From NCBI GenBank assembly GCA_030835085.1, contig JAUQWQ010000167.1:1-34074 (forward strand): a stretch of DNA of 34,074 nucleotides, given 5' to 3'. The position numbers and the translations under genes are program-made. The stretch comes from Ignavibacteria bacterium. GTDB lineage: Bacteria > Bacteroidota > Ignavibacteria > Tepidaquicellales > OLB5. Shown here piece after piece: positions 8,142 through 16,956 of this stretch (position 1 is the stretch's first letter; each line of letters opens with the position of its first letter). The notes under the pieces were generated by a model. The model saw only the letters and a list, made by a program, of their open reading frames with translations, did not search any database and had not been told where the DNA came from.

Positions 8142-8474
8142 TTGATAATCAGAAAAAATAAAAACAGGAAATTCAGGGTATTGCCTTCAGTATTAGAAGG
8201 CAATACCTTTTCTATTAACGCTTTCCTCTTTCTGTGTGTGCTCGGGTTCATTATTGCAGGCATTGATCTTAGTACAGAACTTGCCCGTGAAAAGAATGAA
8301 ATAAATTTTGTTCTTGATAATCTTGAAGACAGCTGTAATATTCCGCAGCTCTCGCCCAAAGGGCTCGATAATATTTCACTTCCTTTTGAACTAACAAATC
8401 CTGAAGTACACAATTTTAATTATTCACACATCTACAAAACCTCTGATACCGACAGGGGTCCCCCCGCAGCTTAA
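8142..8474 (+). CDS. Small one-helix membrane protein (family with 14161-14499)
   Basis: 110 residues from a TTG start. A basic N-terminus (residues 4-12) is followed by one membrane helix (about 25-41, then IDLSTE), then an extracytoplasmic or cytoplasmic tail ending TDRGPPAA. It aligns without gaps from residue 1 with the protein at 14161-14499: N21, A27, L29, L31, F36, G40, D42, L43, E46 and A48 are the same in both. The tails both end in an RG...PP motif. This supports the TTG start and a real gene family. No known family was recognised. A 12-bp stem-loop lies in codons 12-22. The gene is 95 bp upstream of a barrel gene. Confidence 0.65.
   Translation: MIIRKNKNRKFRVLPSVLEGNTFSINAFLFLCVLGFIIAGIDLSTELAREKNEINFVLDNLEDSCNIPQLSPKGLDNISLPFELTNPEVHNFNYSHIYKTSDTDRGPPAA
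8177..8213 (+). terminator. Strong terminator-like stem-loop inside the start of the small membrane gene
   Basis: GGTATTGCCTTC (8177-8188) and GAAGGCAATACC (8196-8207) form a perfect 12-bp stem with a 7-nt loop, followed by TTTTCT. This is a standard intrinsic terminator shape for the 7605-8132 transcript, yet it lies within codons 12-22 of the next open frame. It could be a terminator, an attenuator or a palindromic insertion that the protein tolerates. Confidence 0.7.
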
Positions 8475-8569
8475 TTTAACTCAATTTATTTTTATTCATT
8501 TTTAAACTCTCAGCACAACTATGCGTTGCTGCAGTGCTGTATTCATTAATTTAATTAAAAAGAAAAGAA

Positions 8570-9376
8570 ATGAGAAAATTAGGCGTTTTACTCTGTGCAA
8601 TTGTATTATTTTCAGCGTCAGCGGCTTATACACAGCCAAAGTTAACACTTCACTTAACCGGCGGGTATGGCGTACCGCTCGGTGATTTCAAAACCGACCT
8701 TCCGCCTACCAGCCCGGTAACTGAAGATAACAGGGCTGATGCGGATTACTTTCCTTACTTCACAAAGCAGCTAATAAATTTCGGGATTGACGGAAAGCTT
8801 GCTTTCGGAAAACAGGGTAATGCAAGGGTCACGATGGGACTTACTTATAATATGTTCAGCAATAATGCGGATGCAATATTCAGGATAAATCCGAACAATG
8901 ATCTTGCAGTAACTACATTCAAGCCAAAGGTGAATGTACTTTCAATTTCACTTGGCGGCGAGTGGGCATTTGCACCTAAGAAAAAGGTTAACCCGTTTCT
9001 GGGGGCAGGTGTTGCAGCAAACTTTTTCAGCGGAGAGTTTGAATTTGGCAGAGAAGTACGTGTTAAGGGTGCACAGAGAACCGGCCCGATGGATATGAAA
9101 TCAGAAACAAGGATTGGAATAATTTTTGATGCAGGTATAGATTTTCATCTTGCTCCGCAAATTGGTATCATTGCAGGAGTAAAATACCACATGATAAACC
9201 CGCTTGGTAAAGGCGCAGATGACCCGAGTGAAGTTGGTGAAAATGAAATAGATCTCGGCGACCAGGAACACACAGAAGACGGTAAAACATTTGCAAACAG
9301 GAACATAAGCTCAATAAACGGATATTTAGGAGTTTCATTCTACTTTGGTATGCCAAAGACAAAAATGAAAAAATAA
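8570..9376 (+). CDS. Outer-membrane beta-barrel protein (OmpA/OprF-like fold, porin family)
   Basis: 268 residues. The signal peptide (1 to about 21, SASAAYTQ) is followed by alternating amphipathic strands typical of small outer-membrane barrels: LHLTGGYGVPLGDF, ARVTMGLTYNMF, VLSISLGGEWAF, PFLGAGVAANFF, RIGIIFDAGIDF, IGIIAGVKYHM and the final INGYLGVSFYFGM. There is no OmpA peptidoglycan-binding domain and the length fits a stand-alone barrel of about 8 strands. The ATG follows AAAAGAAA. A clear terminator closes the gene, so it may form its own transcript before the receptor genes. Substrate or role is unknown. Confidence 0.85.
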   Translation: MRKLGVLLCAIVLFSASAAYTQPKLTLHLTGGYGVPLGDFKTDLPPTSPVTEDNRADADYFPYFTKQLINFGIDGKLAFGKQGNARVTMGLTYNMFSNNADAIFRINPNNDLAVTTFKPKVNVLSISLGGEWAFAPKKKVNPFLGAGVAANFFSGEFEFGREVRVKGAQRTGPMDMKSETRIGIIFDAGIDFHLAPQIGIIAGVKYHMINPLGKGADDPSEVGENEIDLGDQEHTEDGKTFANRNISSINGYLGVSFYFGMPKTKMKK

Positions 9377-9391
9377 TATTCTGTTATTTAT

Positions 9392-9418
9392 AAGGGAGCC
9401 CATTATGGCTCCCTTAAA
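9392..9418 (+). terminator. Rho-independent terminator after the barrel gene
   Basis: AAGGGAGCC (9392-9400) and GGCTCCCTT (9407-9415) make a 9-bp perfect stem with a CATTAT loop, followed by AAATTT. It lies 16 nt after the stop at 9376 and only about 20 nt before the next start, so the downstream receptor must use a promoter overlapping this region or depend on read-through. Confidence 0.8.
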
Positions 9419-9436
9419 TTTATACAAGATGTGTTA

Positions 9437-11737
9437 ATGAGAGCATTTTTATTATCCATAATTTTACTTTCTGTATTTTTCCTGTTATTTCAAAACCCTG
9501 CATTTTCACAAATAACGATCAAAGGAAATGTTTCTGATCTTGTCTCAGGTGATTCACTGGATGGTGTAACTGTTTATATAAGTGATATTCAGAAAGTACT
9601 AACTACGGAGGCGAATGGTGATTTCCGGATATCCGGACTTCCCCGCGGTTTTCTGCAGTTCCAGTTTTCTTTTCCGGGATATAAAACCTACACCCTGCAA
9701 ATAGAAACTGATAAGATATCAGAGCCGGTGTATGTTAAGCTGATACCTGATGATATAAAAACAGATGAAATTGTGGTGATTGAAACAGGTGTGGAAAAAT
9801 CTTACCAGACAGAAAAGATAAAATTTAAAGAGCTTATGCGTTACGGCTCAATGAATATAAGCGAAGCTGTTACAAAAATTCCGGGGGTATGGCAGCTTTC
9901 AACAGGAACAGGAATTTCAAAACCTGTAATACGCGGGCTTTACGGCAACAGGATAGGTATAATGGTAAACGGAATTAGGTTTGATAACCAGCAATGGCAG
10001 GATGAACACGGGCTTGTAATGAGCAGTGACGGTATTGATAATATAGAGGTAATTAAGGGTCCGCGCAGTTTGTTATACGGACCCGAAGCAATTGGCGGAG
10101 TTGTAAGCATCACAGATGAGCACCCTGCCCCAATAGGAGAAGAGAACGCCGATTTAAACGTGAAATTCTATACTAATACGCTTGGCATACTTGCCGATGT
10201 TGGCATGAAAGGCGCAAAGAAAAATTTTAACTGGCTTATTAGATTTGGCGGCGAAACTCACGCAGACTATCTGGACGGGAATGAAGACCGTATACCGCAA
10301 ACCAGGTTTGGCGGTTATACTGTAAAATCAAACACAGGCTTCAATAAAGGTTCATGGGTGGGCAAGCTTAATTACAGCTATACGAATTATACTTACGGAA
10401 TTCTGGAAGGCAGGGAGTTTGAAAAAGAAATTGCTTCCAATGAAACGAGATTTGACAGAAGCTTTAACGGACCGCACCACCAGCTGAAAGTGCATAATGT
10501 TGTGCTTTCAAATACATTCATAAAGGAAAGATCAAAGTTCAGGATAAATGTGGGTCATACTTACAACCGCAGGCAGGAGCGCGAAGGCAATGATGAAAGA
10601 TTCCTTCCCGATAGCCTGCAGTTCGGTAATCTGGATATGGTGCTGAACACAACGTCTCTTGATGCAGGCTGGATATACACATTAAGCAAATATACAGAGT
10701 TTACTTTTGGCATACAGGGATTTATCCAATCTAATATTAACCACGGCGCAAGAAGGCTTATTCCTGACTCTGATGTGAAGTCATTTTCAGCAACGGGAAT
10801 TATTAACTTCAGAAATGATAAATTTACATTTGAAGGCGGTGCAAGATTTGATATTTTTAATGTTAAAACAGTTGAGTACGGGGTTGAAGATTCACTTTAT
10901 CACTACCCGGCAATTGATCCGGTATACAGGTCAGTTAACGGCTCAGGGGGTATAACATATAAATTATTCAAGCCGTTGTTAATCAAAGCGAATGTATCAA
11001 CGGGATTCCGGGCGCCGAATCTGGCTGAGCTGACTTCAAACGGCCTGCATGAAGGTGTTTTCCAGTATGAGCTTGGCAACAAAGATTTTAACAGCGAACA
11101 AAGCGTTGAAGGCGACCTTGGATTAGTATTTGAGAGCAGATATTTTTCCGCAGAAATATCAGCATACAATAACAGAATAAACAATTACATTTACCTGGGG
11201 CAGACAAAAGATACACTTCGCGGTTATCCCGTGTTCAGATATATACAAAGTGATGCGGCTCTGAGAGGTTTGGAAGCTGACATGACAGTAAAACCAACTG
11301 AATGGTTAAGCCTGAGGACAACATTCTCAACAGTAATTGCCAAAAGAAGTGATGACGTGAACCTTCCGTTAATTCCTGCTGATAAAGTTACCACTGCTCT
11401 GCATTTTGAGCTGAACAACTGGAAATTCTTCCATTCACCTTATTTTGAGCTTTCAACGTACACTGCTCTAGCCAAAACAAGGCTGGGTGAAAATGAAACG
11501 GGTCTGCCTGCATATACTATACTTAATGCGGGATTTGGCTGCGACCTGAGATTTGAAAAACAGCTTATAAATATCACAATAAGCTGTAACAATCTGCTGA
11601 ATAAAGTTTACACAGATTTCATGTCAAGAATTAAACTGTTAAATGCCAATTATAACGGCAAAACATTTTACGGCAATAATATGGGCAGGAATATAGTACT
11701 TGCCGTAAAGATACCATTTAGATTATCATATAATTAA
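9437..11737 (+). CDS. TonB-dependent receptor with N-terminal carboxypeptidase-regulatory-like domain
   Basis: I prefer ATG 9437 (MRAFLLSIILLSVFFLL...NPAFSQ, a clean signal peptide) over GTG 9431. A CarboxypepD_reg-like beta-sandwich occupies about residues 24-110 (ITIKGNVSDLVSGDSLDGV to VYVKLIPD). A TonB-box-like segment follows (TDEIVVIETGVEKS), then the plug, with IRGLYGNRIGIMVNGIR, WQDEHGL and IEVIKGPRSLLYGPEAIGGV, and the barrel, ending in an alternating strand (NIVLAVKIPF). The DEHG segment in the plug is reminiscent of metal-related receptors such as ZnuD, a weak hint only. It is the first of three receptors in the locus and is followed after 45 bp by the next, so co-transcription is likely. 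Confidence 0.92.
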   Translation: MRAFLLSIILLSVFFLLFQNPAFSQITIKGNVSDLVSGDSLDGVTVYISDIQKVLTTEANGDFRISGLPRGFLQFQFSFPGYKTYTLQIETDKISEPVYVKLIPDDIKTDEIVVIETGVEKSYQTEKIKFKELMRYGSMNISEAVTKIPGVWQLSTGTGISKPVIRGLYGNRIGIMVNGIRFDNQQWQDEHGLVMSSDGIDNIEVIKGPRSLLYGPEAIGGVVSITDEHPAPIGEENADLNVKFYTNTLGILADVGMKGAKKNFNWLIRFGGETHADYLDGNEDRIPQTRFGGYTVKSNTGFNKGSWVGKLNYSYTNYTYGILEGREFEKEIASNETRFDRSFNGPHHQLKVHNVVLSNTFIKERSKFRINVGHTYNRRQEREGNDERFLPDSLQFGNLDMVLNTTSLDAGWIYTLSKYTEFTFGIQGFIQSNINHGARRLIPDSDVKSFSATGIINFRNDKFTFEGGARFDIFNVKTVEYGVEDSLYHYPAIDPVYRSVNGSGGITYKLFKPLLIKANVSTGFRAPNLAELTSNGLHEGVFQYELGNKDFNSEQSVEGDLGLVFESRYFSAEISAYNNRINNYIYLGQTKDTLRGYPVFRYIQSDAALRGLEADMTVKPTEWLSLRTTFSTVIAKRSDDVNLPLIPADKVTTALHFELNNWKFFHSPYFELSTYTALAKTRLGENETGLPAYTILNAGFGCDLRFEKQLINITISCNNLLNKVYTDFMSRIKLLNANYNGKTFYGNNMGRNIVLAVKIPFRLSYN

Positions 11738-11782
11738 GACTTAAAGGAAAAACAATTTTTAATAACTTTCTAATCACAAAAA

Positions 11783-13951
11783 TTGAAATATTTAATATTA
11801 TTACTTTTTTGCCTGTTCATTAATTCAGTTCCTGTATTTTGCCAGGATGAAGACGATGAGGAAGAATATGAATCAAAAAAAGAAATAACGGACACCACTC
11901 ACAAAAAAGTCACAGCGCTGGATGAAATAGTAGTTACGGGAACCCGTTCAGAAAAGAAAATAATCGATATCCCCTTTTCTGTTTTCAGGGTGAATAAAAA
12001 AGAGTTTATTTTCGGAAGAGATCTTAATGCAAAAGATATTCTTCAGGATGTACCGGGATTATTTATCCAGACGCGCTATGGGAGTGAAGTAAGGATATCA
12101 ATCCGGGGATTCGGTACAAGGTCAAACTCCGGCGTACGCGGTATCAGGATACTTCAGGACGGCATACCGGAATCAGAACCTGACGGTGAAACCACAATGG
12201 ATGCAATCGATTATACATCTCTTGGCGGTGTGGAAGTTGTAAAAGGAAATCTCTCATCTTTATATCCAAACTCACCGGGCGGTGTTGTGAATTTTCTTAG
12301 TGACCTGAATTTTACAAAGAACTTTGTTAAGCTTGTCAGTATTTCCGGAGAGTATAATTTATTCCAGGGCGGGCTAAGAGCAGGTTTAACCGGCAGGAAT
12401 TCTAAATTTTTTATATCTCATACATACAAAAGCTACACCGGATTCAGGCCTCATGGCGCGGAATTTATGCACCTGCTGAATATTAACTATATTAATTACC
12501 CTGATAAAAGAACTTCAGTCGCTGTTCTGGGCAATTACATCCGGGGACTGATAAGATTTCCCGGAGCGTTAACCCGGGAGGAATACAATACAGATCCGTT
12601 CCAGGCTTATTTCCAGGCAGTTGCCAGCGATATCAGAAGGATAACACAGAAAGGCAGAATAGGACTGAAATACAAAACAACATGGGGTGCACTGAATAAA
12701 AATGAATTTGAATTAAACGGTTATGGCTCAGTAAAAGATCTGCAATATACCACAAATACCCTGTATTACATTAAATATAAATATACAGCAGGTACAACTA
12801 TCAGGTATACGGGAAGGCATCCGCTGTTTGGAGCTGATAATGAATTTACTGCAGGGATTGATTATAATTTTGTCACGGGTCCGCTAACATCATACAGTAA
12901 TTATGCAGGGAATAAAGAGGATGAACTTCAGTCCCAAAATACCGAAACTCAGTATAACGCAGGAGTATTTTTTGAGAACCGGTATAACATTATAAAAGGA
13001 AAGTTATATCTACATCTCTCAGGCAGGTATGATAAACTGAGTATCAGCAATAATGATGACCTCTTCGGGGCAAGGAATTCCGAAAGAAGCTTCAGCATGT
13101 TCACTCCAAAAGCAGCATTAAATTATAAGCTTACTTCAACTGTATCGGCATATACATCATACGGTTTCGGGTTTGATACACCTTCTGCCGCAGAACTTGA
13201 AAACTATCCTCTCAGTTCAAACGCCGGGTTTACTACATTGAACCCGGATATAAATCCGCAAACATCAAACAATTTTGAAATCGGAATTAAGGGGAACATA
13301 ATAAACAGGGGCAGCCGTATCTTTAAAAAAGCATTATTTGAGTTTACCTTTTTCAGCACAATTGTAAAAGATGAAATAGTACCTTTTATAATAAGTGACA
13401 GGGTTTATTACAGAAATGCTGCCCAAACAAACCGATTGGGGCTTGAGTGCGGTGTGAAAATAGAACCTGTAGAACGTGTTGACCTGATATGCAATTATAC
13501 ATTCACAGATTTTAAATACGATAAATACCTTGCGCAGACATTTGATTCCACAGGAAACCTCGTAGAAATTAATTATCAAAACAACCGTGTACCCGCGGTT
13601 CCGCAGCATTTGTTCAATTTTATACTTGAAGGCGAACCGGAAATTGTCCGGAATTTAGAAGGGCTATTGATATTTGATTGTGACTATGCGACACGGATGT
13701 TTGCAGATGATAAAAATACCGAATCAACCAGTCCGTATTTTTTTGCAAACGTAATGGCAGGCTTGCAGTTCTCAAAAGAACATTTTAATATTCAGCTTTC
13801 TGCTGGTTTAAAAAATATATTTGATAAACGGTATATAGGTTTTATAAACGTAAATGCCAACCCTGAATTACCTGTTGGCAGCAGGCGGTATTATGAACCC
13901 GGGGAACCCAGAAATTACTACTTAACGCTGAATATGAGCTATAAATTCTGA
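11783..13951 (+). CDS. TonB-dependent receptor, YncD/PqqU- or siderophore-like plug
   Basis: 722 residues from a TTG start (TTGAAATATTTA), which begins a good signal peptide (MKYLILLLFCLFINSVPVFC). An unusual acidic stretch (DEDDEEEYESKKE) follows before the TonB box (ALDEIVVTGTRSEKK). The plug has ILQDVPGLFIQ, IRGFGTRSNSGVRGIRIL, DGIPESEPDG and LYPNSPGGVVNF. This arrangement is like YncD (PqqU) and some ferric-siderophore receptors. The barrel ends NYYLTLNMSYKF with a terminal aromatic residue, as expected for BAM recognition. It is a close paralogue of 14782-16932. The substrate cannot be told from sequence; iron chelate or a small cofactor are candidates. Confidence 0.92.
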   Translation: MKYLILLLFCLFINSVPVFCQDEDDEEEYESKKEITDTTHKKVTALDEIVVTGTRSEKKIIDIPFSVFRVNKKEFIFGRDLNAKDILQDVPGLFIQTRYGSEVRISIRGFGTRSNSGVRGIRILQDGIPESEPDGETTMDAIDYTSLGGVEVVKGNLSSLYPNSPGGVVNFLSDLNFTKNFVKLVSISGEYNLFQGGLRAGLTGRNSKFFISHTYKSYTGFRPHGAEFMHLLNINYINYPDKRTSVAVLGNYIRGLIRFPGALTREEYNTDPFQAYFQAVASDIRRITQKGRIGLKYKTTWGALNKNEFELNGYGSVKDLQYTTNTLYYIKYKYTAGTTIRYTGRHPLFGADNEFTAGIDYNFVTGPLTSYSNYAGNKEDELQSQNTETQYNAGVFFENRYNIIKGKLYLHLSGRYDKLSISNNDDLFGARNSERSFSMFTPKAALNYKLTSTVSAYTSYGFGFDTPSAAELENYPLSSNAGFTTLNPDINPQTSNNFEIGIKGNIINRGSRIFKKALFEFTFFSTIVKDEIVPFIISDRVYYRNAAQTNRLGLECGVKIEPVERVDLICNYTFTDFKYDKYLAQTFDSTGNLVEINYQNNRVPAVPQHLFNFILEGEPEIVRNLEGLLIFDCDYATRMFADDKNTESTSPYFFANVMAGLQFSKEHFNIQLSAGLKNIFDKRYIGFINVNANPELPVGSRRYYEPGEPRNYYLTLNMSYKF

Positions 13952-14160
13952 AATTTTTGAATAAAAGAGAAAAAATTACAGTGTTAAAAGGTCAATAATT
14001 AATTTTGAAAGTAACTAAATATAGTAGTTTATCCCCATAAATATTCCTTTGAAATACGCAAAGATTACATTATTTTAGTTCATAAAAGGAATGTTGAGCA
14101 TGAAGTATTTCATTTCACAATGATATACACTGATTCTAATTAAACCATTTACACTGATAA
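13952..14160. other. AT-rich intergenic region between receptor and small membrane gene
   Basis: No open frame of interest is visible in these 209 bases. An imperfect inverted pair ATTCCTTT (14042-14049) and AAAGGAAT (14086-14093) and a direct repeat TACACTGAT just before the TTG start at 14161 may belong to a promoter or regulator site. No convincing TAnnTTTG promoter was found. Confidence 0.4.
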
Positions 14161-14499
14161 TTGTTACGAAAAATTGGCAATATTAAAAGAAGAATAAAAT
14201 CAACTCCCCTGTTCCGGGAAAATTCAGGAATAGTTGATGCCATATTGATATTGCTCTTCATTTCATTTTTCGTAGTTGGTGCGGATCTTACCAAAGAGAT
14301 GGCAAAAGGCGAATTCATTTTCTTCGCCTGTATCCTGACCGAATCTCAAACCGCAGATGCTGCCGCAATAATAGATTCTTTAAAGATAGATCCGCCGGTT
14401 ATAGGCGTGATCAACTTTGTTAACTTTATTCCTCCAAAGAGTGACGTCTCTGAAATTTACCGGGGAAGAGCTCCTCCTGAATTACCCCCACATATATAA
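14161..14499 (+). CDS. Small one-helix membrane protein (paralogue of 8142-8474)
   Basis: 112 residues from a TTG start. The basic N-terminus (LRKIGNIKRRIK) is followed by one membrane helix (about 25-41), a DLTKEMAKGE motif and a tail ending EIYRGRAPPELPPHI. The ungapped match from residue 1 with 8142-8474 in the helix region (N21, A27, L29, L31, F36, G40, D42, L43, E46, A48) supports the start and a shared family. Codons 13-26 form an imperfect stem-loop (14199-14238), in the same place as the stem-loop in the paralogue. It stands alone between two receptor genes. Function is unknown; a small regulator, lipid-facing accessory subunit or processed secreted peptide are possibilities. Confidence 0.6.
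   Translation: MLRKIGNIKRRIKSTPLFRENSGIVDAILILLFISFFVVGADLTKEMAKGEFIFFACILTESQTADAAAIIDSLKIDPPVIGVINFVNFIPPKSDVSEIYRGRAPPELPPHI
14199..14238 (+). other. Imperfect stem-loop in early codons of the small membrane gene
   Basis: ATCAACT (14199-14205) pairs with AGTTGAT (14232-14238), and CCTG (14208-14211) with CAGG (14225-14228), leaving small internal mismatches. It overlaps the codon positions that carry the perfect 12-bp stem in the paralogue at 8142. A role in translation or attenuation is a hypothesis. Confidence 0.4.
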
Positions 14500-14538
14500 T
14501 TTCATCGTTTCAATTGCTTTGGTATGTAATATTTCATT

Positions 14539-14664
14539 ATGACTGATTTAGGGTGCTGGTTTCAAATTGACAGGCATCCTCCGCATGATCATTTTGATAC
14601 GGCATTTTTGCAGCTGATGCAATACATATATCAACGCAATGATTTTGGTTCATTTCATTTGTGA
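14539..14664 (+). CDS. Possible 41-residue His/Asp-rich peptide
   Basis: ATG 14539 to TGA 14662-14664 encodes a peptide with C6, H13, H16 and H18 clustered (CWFQIDRHPPHDHFD), a pattern that could bind a metal. It fills part of the gap between the small membrane gene and the third TonB receptor, 7 nt before the flanking stem-loop. No clear ribosome site precedes it. An open frame of this size can arise by chance, so it is listed with low confidence. Confidence 0.25.
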   Translation: MTDLGCWFQIDRHPPHDHFDTAFLQLMQYIYQRNDFGSFHL

Positions 14665-14670
14665 TTAGAT

Positions 14671-14740
14671 GAAGGCAGGTATTGACCGAATTTCGCTTTA
14701 AAAGCGTTATGGATAAAATTCCACCCTGCCTTCAGTTTAT
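14671..14740 (+). promoter_or_regulatory. Stem-loop upstream of the third TonB receptor
   Basis: GAAGGCAGG (14671-14679) pairs perfectly with CCTGCCTTC (14725-14733). Inside is a second hairpin, CGCTTT with AAAGCG (about 14694-14706). A T-rich run follows (TTTATTTTTT). The element ends about 40 nt before the receptor start. It could terminate the upstream transcript, act as an attenuator or structured leader, or be a repeat. The same AGGCAGG/CCTGCCT closing stem occurs after the receptor gene at 16957-17011. Confidence 0.5.
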
Positions 14741-14781
14741 TTTTTAACAAAACTAATAAAAAACTAATACAGGAGCATATA

Positions 14782-16932
14782 ATGTTCAAGAATTATAGAT
14801 TTCTTGTTCTGCTATGCCTGTCAGGAATTTTCTCAATATCCCTGTTTGCGCAGGATGACCCGGCTGATACTTTAGAGTATAAGACCGACGAGATAATTAT
14901 TACAGGTACAAGAGTAGAACAAAAGATCATTGATATTCCATACCCGGTTTTACGAATAAACCAGACCAGCTGGCTTACCAGCAGGAAGGTTGGAGTTCAG
15001 GATGTACTTTTTACGGTACCGGGACTTTTCCTCCAGCCCAGGTACGGAAATCACGATACTAGAATAACTATACGCGGATACGGAAGCCGTTCAAACACCG
15101 GAATCAGAGGTGTAAGGATAATGCTGGACGGAATACCTGAATCAGAACCGGACGGGCAGACCCGGATAGAAGCAATTGACTTTGACGCTATCGGGAGAAT
15201 TGAACTTGTAAGAGGTTATTCATCATCATTATACACTAATGCACCGGGTGGTGTAATTAACTTTCTGACAGATAAATACTTCCCTGTTTCATTTTTCCAG
15301 CTTAACAATGAATTCGGTTCGTATGACCTGAGGAAGAACGGGTTTAAAATGGGTATCAACTCAAAGAACTCAAGATTCATGACTTCATACAGCTACCAGA
15401 ACTATAACGGTTACAGGCAGCACAGCCAGGAATACCAGACCAGACTGAACAGCTTGTTTGAAACTGATTTCACACCGGATTCAAAACTTTCTGTTTACGG
15501 TTATTATGTAAACGGAATAATTAAACTGCCGGGAGCTTTAACACTTGCGCAGTATAATGAAAACGATACACTTGCCAATTCGAGGTCACTTAGCCGTGAT
15601 GAAAAAAGAGACAGCAGAAAAGGACGCGTAGGAGTTACATTGCTTACCAGTCTTGAAAAAGGGAACATGAAACATACATTTGAAGCAACCGGTTACGGTA
15701 CTGTAAAAATATTCGACAGGGTAGCAAGAACCTACCGTTTATTTACAAGGTACGGAATAGGCGGTTCATTCAGGTATGTTAATAAATATACATTTGGCGG
15801 CAAAGTAAAATCCAAACAGCGTACAAATGAATTCACAGTTGGCACAGACCTGTTCTACCAGGATGGACCGATAAGGGAATTCAACAACATAGGCGGTACC
15901 AAAGGAGATGACCTTATAGGAGTATCCAACGAGGTTATTGCAAATGTTGGCGCTTATGCACTTAACCAGTTCGAACTGGTTCCCCAGAGACTTTCGCTGC
16001 TTGTGAGCGGAAGATACGACAGGGTGATTTATGATTTCAAGGATGAGCTTGCAGGATTCAGGGATACCAGCAGGATATTTGCAGAATTCACACCTAAGGC
16101 AGCATTAAACTTTAAACTTTCACCACACATCGCATTTTATACATCATTTGGCCTGGGTTTTGATTCACCTGCAGGGAATGAACTTGATAACTATGTTTAC
16201 TCATCAGACCAGGGTCAGCATACAATTAACCCGGATCTGAAACCTCAGAAATCAACCAGTTTTGAAGCCGGTATAAAAGGTGAAGTATTAAGCTTCAAAA
16301 AGGATTATTTTAAGAATACTTTCTTTGAAGTATCTTTCTACAACACAAAGATAGAAGATGTTATAGTTCCATTTGTTGTTGATGGTGATGTTTACTTCAG
16401 GAATGCGGCTGTATCAAAAAGAACAGGTATTGAAGTAGGAGTTAATTCTGAAGTTGTAAAAGGGCTTACACTGAAGGGCGCATTTACATACCAGAATTTC
16501 AAATACGATAAATACGAAGCAGGCACTATTGATTCAACCGGAACATTGACTAATGTTGATTACAGCGGAAACCTGGAGCCTTCGAACCCTGAAATGTTCA
16601 TTTCAGGAGAAGCAATGTACCAGTATACTTTTGCAAAAAAATATACTGTGTATATAAAATCCACGTTTCAGCACATTGGAGAGATGTTTGTTAACGATGC
16701 TAATACAGACAGCCTGAAAACTGCTTCATATTCTTTGGTGAATGCCCAGTTAGGCGTTGATCTGAACTTCGATAAATTCAGACTTGTTGCATACGGCGGT
16801 TTGAACAATATAGCGGACCAGAAGTATGTTGCATTTATAAATATCAATTCAGATGCAAACAAGGATTATTATGAATCAGGACCCAGGAGAAACTTCTTTG
16901 GCGGGCTGACACTGGCTTATATGTTCAGGTAA
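14782..16932 (+). CDS. TonB-dependent receptor, paralogue of 11783-13951
   Basis: 716 residues. ATG 14782 is preceded by AGGAG about 8 nt upstream, one of the better ribosome sites in the window. The signal peptide (to about residue 23, SLFAQ) is followed by a short acidic stretch, the TonB box (YKTDEIIITGTRVEQK) and a plug with VPGLFLQPRYG, IRGYGSRSNTGIRGVRIM, DGIPESEPDG and LYTNAPGGVINF. The barrel ends GGLTLAYMFR. Plug and barrel motifs match the 11783 receptor nearly position by position (for example TPKAALNFKLS and YFRNAA), so the two come from duplication. It is flanked by matching stem-loops. It is followed by a PepSY protein, which favours an iron or chelate role. Confidence 0.93.
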   Translation: MFKNYRFLVLLCLSGIFSISLFAQDDPADTLEYKTDEIIITGTRVEQKIIDIPYPVLRINQTSWLTSRKVGVQDVLFTVPGLFLQPRYGNHDTRITIRGYGSRSNTGIRGVRIMLDGIPESEPDGQTRIEAIDFDAIGRIELVRGYSSSLYTNAPGGVINFLTDKYFPVSFFQLNNEFGSYDLRKNGFKMGINSKNSRFMTSYSYQNYNGYRQHSQEYQTRLNSLFETDFTPDSKLSVYGYYVNGIIKLPGALTLAQYNENDTLANSRSLSRDEKRDSRKGRVGVTLLTSLEKGNMKHTFEATGYGTVKIFDRVARTYRLFTRYGIGGSFRYVNKYTFGGKVKSKQRTNEFTVGTDLFYQDGPIREFNNIGGTKGDDLIGVSNEVIANVGAYALNQFELVPQRLSLLVSGRYDRVIYDFKDELAGFRDTSRIFAEFTPKAALNFKLSPHIAFYTSFGLGFDSPAGNELDNYVYSSDQGQHTINPDLKPQKSTSFEAGIKGEVLSFKKDYFKNTFFEVSFYNTKIEDVIVPFVVDGDVYFRNAAVSKRTGIEVGVNSEVVKGLTLKGAFTYQNFKYDKYEAGTIDSTGTLTNVDYSGNLEPSNPEMFISGEAMYQYTFAKKYTVYIKSTFQHIGEMFVNDANTDSLKTASYSLVNAQLGVDLNFDKFRLVAYGGLNNIADQKYVAFININSDANKDYYESGPRRNFFGGLTLAYMFR

Positions 16933-16956
16933 TAATCAGTAAAATAAACATTCAGG

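Noticed and set aside
8511-8539. CAGCAC/GTGCTG pairing before the barrel gene as a riboswitch
   Set aside because: It is a 6-bp stem with a long loop and no known riboswitch core motifs; too weak to call.
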